NCBI RefSeq assembly: GCF_938045595.1
Contig: NZ_CALIBB010000091.1
Location: 1 to 11,927, forward strand
Length of the DNA stretch: 11,927 nt
Source of the DNA: an uncultured Campylobacter sp.
GTDB lineage: Bacteria > Campylobacterota > Campylobacteria > Campylobacterales > Campylobacteraceae
Direction of reading: 5' to 3'
The translations under genes and the position numbers were made by a program. The notes beneath the pieces were generated by a model, which saw only the letters and a program-made list of their open reading frames with translations, did not search any database and was not told the origin of the DNA. Within the stretch, counting starts at the first letter, position 1, and each line of letters starts with the position of its first letter. Positions 6,994-11,927 of this stretch are shown in pieces.

Positions 6994-7853
6994 AAATTTT
7001 AATAATCGAGAGCGAAAGCTATCTTGCTCAAAGTATCGCAAACAAGCTTGGCGCGCTTGGGCATGAATGCACTAACGCGGCAAGCTTAGCGGCCACGGCG
7101 GGCCTTACGGAGGAGTTTGAGGCGGTGTTACTTTCTACAAGCTGGAGCGGCGCGAGCTTTTATCCGCTGATCGAGAAATTTAGGCGCTCGATCATAATTT
7201 TAATGGTCGCTTACGTCGATAGCGAAACGGTGCTAAACCCCGTAAAAGCGGGCGCAACGGATTATATCCAAAAGCCCTTTATGATAGAGGAACTCATCAA
7301 AAAGATCGAGCATTACGCGCAGTTTCGCTCGCTAAAATCGCAAAACGAAGCCTACGAAGCGCTGCTTAAAGAGATCTCTCTTTCGTGCGAAATACCGCCC
7401 GCGCGTTTAGCGCAGATAAAATTCCCGCTTCTTTTGCGCGGCGATGCGGCAGCGCGAGCTGCGGCGGTATTTAAGATCGCGCTTGCGCTAAAATCGCGCC
7501 TTAAAATTTTATCCGCACAAGGCCCTGAGCTGCTAGAACGCGGCGCGGAGATTTTTTACGCACCAGATTTTGATAGCCTAAGCGGCGCGCAGAAGGAAAA
7601 ATTTCTAAGCAAAACCAAATCCATGCGCCTAATTGCCGGATCCATCGGCGCGCAAAAGGGTTTTAACGACGAAATTACGCTTAGCAGCAGCAAAGAACGC
7701 AGTGAAATTTTAAGCATCGAAGAATACGTAAAGCTCACGATCGTAGCGCACCAAGACGAGTATTTCGACTCCGATCTGGCGGCGGCACTTGGGATTTCTC
7801 GAAAATCGCTTTGGGAGAAAAGGAAAAAATATGGCATCGCAAGAAAAAAATAG
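6990..7853 (+). CDS. cemR: CemR/HP1021-type atypical orphan response regulator
   Basis: The 287-residue protein has an N-terminal receiver-like domain (about 1-118), a middle domain, and a C-terminal Fis-like helix-turn-helix (about 255-287, DLAAALGISRKSLWEKRKKYGI). It matches the C. jejuni regulator CemR (formerly Cj1608) and H. pylori HP1021, described as global regulators of energy metabolism and redox response. The receiver is degenerate: the usual phospho-acceptor Asp is Ser49 (AVLLSTSW), the switch Thr/Ser is Ala74, and the acidic pocket is reduced to Glu7, while Lys95 (QKPF) is kept. Control by phosphorylation is therefore unlikely, as known for HP1021. The ATG overlaps the ispDF stop by 4 nt and AGGA lies just upstream. 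The last 23 nt overlap the start of the next gene. There is no partner histidine kinase in the window. Confidence 0.93.
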   Translation: MKILIIESESYLAQSIANKLGALGHECTNAASLAATAGLTEEFEAVLLSTSWSGASFYPLIEKFRRSIIILMVAYVDSETVLNPVKAGATDYIQKPFMIEELIKKIEHYAQFRSLKSQNEAYEALLKEISLSCEIPPARLAQIKFPLLLRGDAAARAAAVFKIALALKSRLKILSAQGPELLERGAEIFYAPDFDSLSGAQKEKFLSKTKSMRLIAGSIGAQKGFNDEITLSSSKERSEILSIEEYVKLTIVAHQDEYFDSDLAAALGISRKSLWEKRKKYGIARKK

Positions 7854-9762
7854 CCGCGCGCGCTCGGCATGGATCGCAGACGGGACAGAAATTTCACGCG
7901 ATACCGGCAATTTAAACGAAATAAAACCGCTTGAAAGTGAAGGAATTTTAAGCGGCACAAAAACTCTAAACGTCGCAAGAGCTTCGAGCGATGCGGCGCT
8001 AAATTTAAAGGCGAAGCAAAATTTAAAAGCATCGCAGAACTCAAAAGCAAGACAAAATTCAAAAGCAAGACAAAATTCAAAAGCAAAGCGCGATTTAAAA
8101 ACGGTGCGGAATTTAGAAGCGTCAAGGGCGAGTAATGCCAGAAAAGATGAAGCGCGAGCTAAGGGAGCGGCATGGAATTTAAAAGCAGAGCAAGCCGGAA
8201 GCGAGAGCAAAGGCGCAAATAATAGCGCAACGCAAATCCGCAAGATAGAGATCTCGCGCTCCGACCTAAACGTCCTGAGCCTGCTCGCAAACGGGGCTTT
8301 CGGCAAGAGCTGCGAGCTACTGCGCCCAAGCAAGCTTAGCATCTGCGGTATAAATTTCGTTTTTTCCTGCGCGGACGCAAAAAAGGGCGATATTTTGGAG
8401 CTTTATCTTAGTAAGGACGGCATAGCTGAACGCACCGAAAATTTGCTTAGCAGCGAGAACGGCGCGTATTTGCTAGCTAAAGGATCGCTCAACTTGCAGG
8501 ATGGGGTTTCTGCCGTGGCGCAAAACGAGCAGAGTTTTGCGAAAAGCGGCACGGATTTCGCGCGCACTGCAAGTGCGCAAAGCACTATAAACGCCACAAG
8601 CGAGGGCTTAAACCATATAGAAAGCCTTGCTGCGAGCTATGATCAAATTTTTACTTGCAGCGCAGATGCAAAATCTGCGAAAAACGCCACTTTGGATTTG
8701 GCGAAAAGCTCCGGTGCAAATTCTGCGGTAAATTCCGCGCGGAGCTTTACCGAAAATTCTGCGATCAATCGCGTTTGCAGCGCAGATGCAAAATCCGTAG
8801 CAAATTCAGCGGGAAATTTTATCTCAAATTCCACCGAAAATTTCATCAAAAATCCCGCTTCTTGCGAGCTTGTCGCGCGCATAGACGTTAGCGACGTTTA
8901 TGCTCCAAGCGCAAGCGAGATCGCAGGCTCGATATTTCAAAACGCATACGCAGAGCAAACTGCAGTGCAGGGGCGCATCACGCTGCTAAAAAATGGTCTT
9001 GCAGAGCAAATCGCGCGCATAAAAAAAGTCGCAAGCTCGCTTGCCGCGCCTAAAATTTCAGCGTTTTTTACATGCGCCGATCCGATCCACCGCGTGCATG
9101 AGCGGCTGATTAGGCATATGATCGACAAGGCGGATTTCGTGGTGATTTTTTTAACCGGCACGAATAGCACGGATGCCCTGCCCTACGAACTACGCAAAAA
9201 AACGCTAAGCTATTTGCTGCAAAATTTTTTGGTTGCGCAACGCGCCATGATGATCGATCTGGGCTCGCTTGCGATTTTTGACGACAAGCCCGCCCTGCAA
9301 TGCGCGATCGCAAAAAATTTAGGTATAAACAAAATAATTTTTGGGCAAAATCACGCGAATATGGAGCTATTTTTCGAAGGTGGCGGCGTGCATTCGGTGC
9401 TGGACGAGTATCAAAAACGCGGCGAAATCGAGATTTTGCTGATGCCGGAATACGTCTATTGCGAGAAGTGCAAGGTTCTCGTAAGCACCAAAAACTGCCC
9501 TCACGGCGCTCATCATCACGTGCATTACCGCACGCAAAACCTCAAGGCACTGCTGCGCGCGGGGATCTTGCCGCCCGCGATTTTTATGCGTAAAGAGATC
9601 TCGGCGATGATTTTAAGCGAGCTTTTTCCCGCACGTTTTTCGGATCTGCAAAAGCTCTACGACGAGCTTTTTCCAAACAGCGGGATCTTACAGAGCCACG
9701 GTGAAAGCGAGTTTTACGAGCAGCTTATGCAGCTGTATCAAACCAGCGCGCTAAAGACGTAG
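7831..9762 (+). CDS. sat: ATP-sulfurylase-like protein with large low-complexity extension and insertion
   Basis: The core belongs to the sulfate adenylyltransferase family (Cj1609 type), which makes adenosine phosphosulfate from ATP and sulfate. Numbering from ATG 7831 (643 residues): core N-terminal domain about 138-217, catalytic domain from about 347. Family signatures are CADPIHRVHE (415-424), FGQNHAN (504-510) and a zinc-type cluster Cys544/Cys547/Cys556 with STKNCPHG (552-559). Compared with canonical enzymes, QxRN reads FTCA and GRDHAG reads GQNHAN, so catalysis of the textbook reaction is doubtful. Residues 1-137 are a Lys/Ala/Asn-rich extension with hexapeptide repeats. Residues about 217-346 are a Ser/Ala/Asn-rich insertion between the usual ENGAYLL and VARIDVSDVY strands. 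The core without these would be about 375 residues, near the expected size. The ATG is chosen over an upstream TTG because AAAAGGA precedes it by seven bases. It overlaps cemR by 23 nt. Confidence 0.85.
   Translation: MASQEKNSRARSAWIADGTEISRDTGNLNEIKPLESEGILSGTKTLNVARASSDAALNLKAKQNLKASQNSKARQNSKARQNSKAKRDLKTVRNLEASRASNARKDEARAKGAAWNLKAEQAGSESKGANNSATQIRKIEISRSDLNVLSLLANGAFGKSCELLRPSKLSICGINFVFSCADAKKGDILELYLSKDGIAERTENLLSSENGAYLLAKGSLNLQDGVSAVAQNEQSFAKSGTDFARTASAQSTINATSEGLNHIESLAASYDQIFTCSADAKSAKNATLDLAKSSGANSAVNSARSFTENSAINRVCSADAKSVANSAGNFISNSTENFIKNPASCELVARIDVSDVYAPSASEIAGSIFQNAYAEQTAVQGRITLLKNGLAEQIARIKKVASSLAAPKISAFFTCADPIHRVHERLIRHMIDKADFVVIFLTGTNSTDALPYELRKKTLSYLLQNFLVAQRAMMIDLGSLAIFDDKPALQCAIAKNLGINKIIFGQNHANMELFFEGGGVHSVLDEYQKRGEIEILLMPEYVYCEKCKVLVSTKNCPHGAHHHVHYRTQNLKALLRAGILPPAIFMRKEISAMILSELFPARFSDLQKLYDELFPNSGILQSHGESEFYEQLMQLYQTSALKT
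8005..8112 (+). repeat. 18-bp in-frame tandem repeat, about six units
   Basis: Six consecutive 18-bp units encode a hexapeptide of the type [LS]K[AT]xxN (LKAKQN, LKASQN, SKARQN twice, SKAKRD, LKTVRN); a seventh, more diverged unit follows. Units 8041-8058 and 8059-8076 are identical in DNA. The unit length is a multiple of three, so copy-number change would alter the protein length without a frameshift. It lies in the N-terminal extension of the ATP-sulfurylase-like gene, and the units contain RAATTY-like AAATTT/AAATTC junctions as in the intergenic arrays. Confidence 0.85.
8655..8795 (+). repeat. Pair of 21-bp exact direct repeats inside the ATP-sulfurylase-like gene
   Basis: The sequence at 8655-8675 recurs exactly at 8775-8795, 120 bp (40 codons) apart, encoding CSADAKS both times. 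The sequence between is rich in AAATTCTGCGG-like units. Both copies lie in the Ser/Ala/Asn-rich insertion, which points to growth by repeat duplication. Confidence 0.75.
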
Positions 9763-10499
9763 CTCTCGAGGGCGCAACGCAAAAAATGACGTGGAATTTG
9801 CAGAAGCTAGGCAGAGGGTAAAATTTCGCTACGTTAGAATTTACGGCGGCTAGACGTAAAGTAAAATTCCATAGTGCGGAAGAATGAACTGCACGGAATT
9901 TTATAGCATAAAGAGCGGCGGACGCAGATTTGGCATAAAATTTTGTGGCGCGACGAAGCTAAATTTTTAAAACAAGCGGTGCGGTAAAACGAGCTTTAAA
10001 TTTTAAAGTCTTGGCTTCGTAGCAAATTTATAACGACGCAATAAAATCATGCGGCGAAGCGGATTTAAAATTTTAAGGCGCGGCATATGCGTAAATTAGC
10101 AGTGTAGCGGATCTAAAATTTAAGCTTTCGACGAGCAAGTTTAAATTTAGCCAGATGCTCGCAGTAAGTCGCAGTGCATAAATTTGGGCGAGGCGCAACG
10201 ACTGCTCGCTCGCGCAAAATGCCGTGCGTTGGCGGACGGATTTGAAATCTCCGCGCAAGCGAGCAAAATTTTAAAATTTTTACGCAAATGAGTAGAATTT
10301 TAAAATTCCTACGTTAGTGAGCAAAATTCGTGGCGAGCGAGTAGAACTGATTTCGTGTAGGCGGGCAAAATTTAAATTCTATATGCACGAATGAAATTTA
10401 AAATTCTGCGCGTAAGCGAATTTAAAATTTTCGCGCGAGCAGATGCTCTAATTAAAATAAGCGGTAAAATTTTAAAAAGCAAAATTCAAAAGGACAATT
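9763..10499. repeat. Gene-free stretch packed with RAATTY hexamers (array 2), ending in degenerate tandem units
   Basis: No gene is supported between the ATP-sulfurylase-like gene and pgpA. By hand count there are about 26 RAATTY hexamers in about 720 bp. From about 10250 to 10460 the sequence resolves into roughly eight degenerate units of 20-31 bp with an approximate form GCGNRAGCGAG-YARAATTTTAAAATTY-TAC. The 9763-10250 part has the same hexamers with looser spacers such as GCGAAGC and GCGGCG. I saw no clear terminator after the upstream gene. A weak TAAAAT at 10465-10470 could be a -10 box for pgpA, but such strings are common here. Confidence 0.75.
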
Positions 10500-11036
10500 A
10501 TGGATAAAATTTTCGTTACATTTTTCGGCGCGGGGCTACTAAAGCCCGCACCGGGCACCTGGGGCAGCATCGCAGGCTGGATAGTAGGTCTTGCGATTTT
10601 GATGCTAGCGGGCGAAGTGACGCTGTTTTTGTGCGCCGCTCTCGTCTTTTTCGTCTCGCTTAAGATCGTAAGCGATTACGAAAGGCGGGTAGGCGCGCAC
10701 GATAACAGCGAGATCGTCATCGACGAGGTCGTGGGGGTGTGGATCGCGATGTGCGTTGCAGCGCCCGTGGGCGAGATCTTTTCGCTGCCGCTGCGGGAGC
10801 TGATCGCGGGCTTTGAGAGCAGCAGGATCTCGATCGTTGCGATGATTTTGGCGCTGCTGTTTTTCAGGGCTTTCGACATCCGCAAACCCTCGATCATCGG
10901 GCGCGTGGATCGCGATGTGCCGGGCGGGCTCGGCGTGATGCTGGATGACGTGCTGGCGGGCTTTTTCGCGGGGCTTGGGGTTTTGATAGTTATCTCTTTA
11001 GGGCTCAAGCTCGGCGCCGCAGGATTGATTTTTTAA
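10500..11036 (+). CDS. pgpA: Phosphatidylglycerophosphatase A
   Basis: This 178-residue integral inner-membrane enzyme dephosphorylates phosphatidylglycerol phosphate to phosphatidylglycerol, the last step of PG synthesis. Family motifs are visible in order: KPAPGTWGS (15-23), EIVIDEVVGVW (71-81, acidic residues for Mg2+), FRAFDIRKPSIIGRVD (122-137) and GGLGVMLDDVLAG (142-154). Hydrophobic segments at about 22-54, 76-90, 108-123 and 148-178 would cross the membrane. The length is typical. The start is ATG at 10500 with AAAAGGA five bases upstream. In C. jejuni, as I recall, pgpA directly follows the ATP-sulfurylase-like gene; here an array of about 740 bp separates them, so pgpA probably has its own promoter. 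Confidence 0.95.
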   Translation: MDKIFVTFFGAGLLKPAPGTWGSIAGWIVGLAILMLAGEVTLFLCAALVFFVSLKIVSDYERRVGAHDNSEIVIDEVVGVWIAMCVAAPVGEIFSLPLRELIAGFESSRISIVAMILALLFFRAFDIRKPSIIGRVDRDVPGGLGVMLDDVLAGFFAGLGVLIVISLGLKLGAAGLIF

Positions 11037-11548
11037 GCTTTTTGGATGTGCTCATGGCAAACACAGCGCGATTGCGGGCGCTATCAAGCACCGAAATTTT
11101 AAAAACCGCATCTTGAGCGCGGCTTATGAAATTAGCGCAAATTTACCTTCTGAGGCGTGAGCCCGCTTGGAATCTGAAATTTAAGAAGTATTTATTCGCG
11201 GCTCGCATAGCCTGCAAATAAAGCAAACGTAAAATTTTAAAATTTTGCACGAGTCGCGATAAAATTTGCGTGGCCTTAAATTTTAAATTTCGCAACCTGC
11301 AGAATTCTACGACATAAAAATTTAATTGCGCTGCAAGAACCAAAATCATGCCGCCTGAAATTTCGTGCGGCTAAATTTTAAAACAAAGCGGCAGGCGCAG
11401 CTCGCGCGTAAAATTTTAAAATTTATCGCTAGTTGCGGGCAACCCGTAGCATAGTGCATCAAATTTTCGGCAATATTCACCGCTTCATTTGCGACGTTGC
11501 CGTAAAATACCGATAGCGGCGCAAGAAATTTCGGAGGGACGGAGCAAA
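11037..11548. repeat. Gene-free stretch with RAATTY hexamers (array 3)
   Basis: There is no supported gene between pgpA and the hydrolase. About 16 RAATTY hexamers are present in 510 bp by hand count, concentrated between about 11090 and 11530. An identical 18-bp core, CGTAAAATTTTAAAATTT, occurs twice, near 11228-11245 and 11407-11424. Closely related cores occur in array 2 at 10264-10280 and 10292-10308. A TAAAAT at 11503-11508 could be a -10 box for the hydrolase gene (leader about 34 nt), with low confidence. Confidence 0.7.
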
Positions 11549-11927
11549 ATGCAAAAGAGCGCAATTGAGATACGCGGCATTCCCGCCGCCGTTTGGGGGA
11601 GTCGCTCGGAAAGGGTTTATATCTACGCTCACGGGCAATGCGGAAGCAAGGAGGATGCGGAGCTTTTGGCTTCCGTCGTTTGCAAGCAAGGCCGGCAGGT
11701 TATTAGCTTTGACTTGCCCGGACACGGACAGAGGCGGCACGAGCCCGCTTCTTACGATCCGCGACGCGCTATTTTGGAATTTCGCGAAATTTTATCGTAT
11801 GCAAAGAAGCGCTGGGACGAGGTCGCGCTGTTTGCCGTTAGCCTAGGGGCATGGCTCGGCCTGCAAAGCTTCCGCGACGAAAAGCTTAGCGACTGCCTCT
11901 TCGTCTCGCCGATACTTGATATGAAAT
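11549..11927 (+). CDS. Alpha/beta hydrolase, N-terminal part, cut by the window edge
   Basis: An open frame from ATG 11549 runs to the right edge (126 codons visible). GGAG at 11541-11544 lies four bases upstream, with a further GGAGGG just before it. The fold is that of a serine alpha/beta hydrolase. It shows YIYAHGQ (24-30, the oxyanion-hole HG), a FDLPGHGQ turn (54-61), and the nucleophile elbow AVSLGAW with Ser98, followed by the strand CLFVSPILDM. The elbow is AxSxG rather than GxSxG. The catalytic acid and histidine would lie beyond the edge. No signal peptide is present, so it is probably cytoplasmic. The substrate cannot be predicted; such proteins are often annotated as esterases or acyl hydrolases. 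Confidence 0.85.
   Translation, partial: MQKSAIEIRGIPAAVWGSRSERVYIYAHGQCGSKEDAELLASVVCKQGRQVISFDLPGHGQRRHEPASYDPRRAILEFREILSYAKKRWDEVALFAVSLGAWLGLQSFRDEKLSDCLFVSPILDMK

Noticed and set aside
7556..8342. Minus-strand frames of 189 and 210 codons opposite the cemR/sat junction
   Set aside because: They are shadows. Their repetitive Leu/Phe/Ala runs are the antisense of the 18-bp tandem repeat.
11428..11450. Small stem-loop in array 3
   Set aside because: It has short arms (four plus four pairs with a bulge), no U-tract and no matching gene end nearby, so it may be chance.

Overview
The window looks like chromosome from a moderately GC-rich Campylobacter (Campylobacterota). The evidence is a bifunctional ispDF fusion, directly followed by a CemR/HP1021-type orphan response regulator, an ATP-sulfurylase-like protein and pgpA. 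From memory this is the order of Cj1607-Cj1610 in C. jejuni, with mrp on the other side as Cj1606c. Coding regions are rich in GCG/CGC codons, which suggests one of the GC-richer oral species (C. gracilis would fit) rather than C. jejuni. The species is an inference.

Layout. Minus strand, read right to left: thiC (5570-4263) overlaps mrp (4266-3172) by 4 nt. A gene-free stretch of about 950 bp follows. Then come two tandem paralogous secreted proteins of unknown function (2220-1195 and 1167-139) and the start of another gene (124 to the left edge), closely spaced as one operon. Plus strand: ispDF (5788-6993), cemR (6990-7853) and the ATP-sulfurylase-like gene (7831-9762) overlap one another and form an operon divergent from thiC. 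After another 740-bp gene-free stretch comes pgpA (10500-11036), then about 510 bp without a gene, then the 5' part of an alpha/beta hydrolase (11549 to the right edge).

The housekeeping genes cover thiamine pyrimidine synthesis (ThiC), Fe-S carriage (Mrp; ThiC is itself an Fe-S enzyme), isoprenoid synthesis (IspDF), global regulation (CemR) and phosphatidylglycerol synthesis (PgpA).

The most unusual structure lies between the genes. All three long gene-free stretches are packed with the palindromic hexamer RAATTY, about one every 20-30 bp by hand count, against one per about 220 bp in mrp. As I recall, RAATTY is the site methylated by CtsM, which marks DNA for uptake during natural transformation in C. 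jejuni. Similar A/T-rich repetitive sequence also appears inside coding regions. The ATP-sulfurylase-like gene has a long N-terminal extension with an 18-bp tandem repeat and a roughly 130-residue low-complexity insertion. IspD has a smaller insertion. The ATP-sulfurylase-like protein has also lost several signature catalytic residues.
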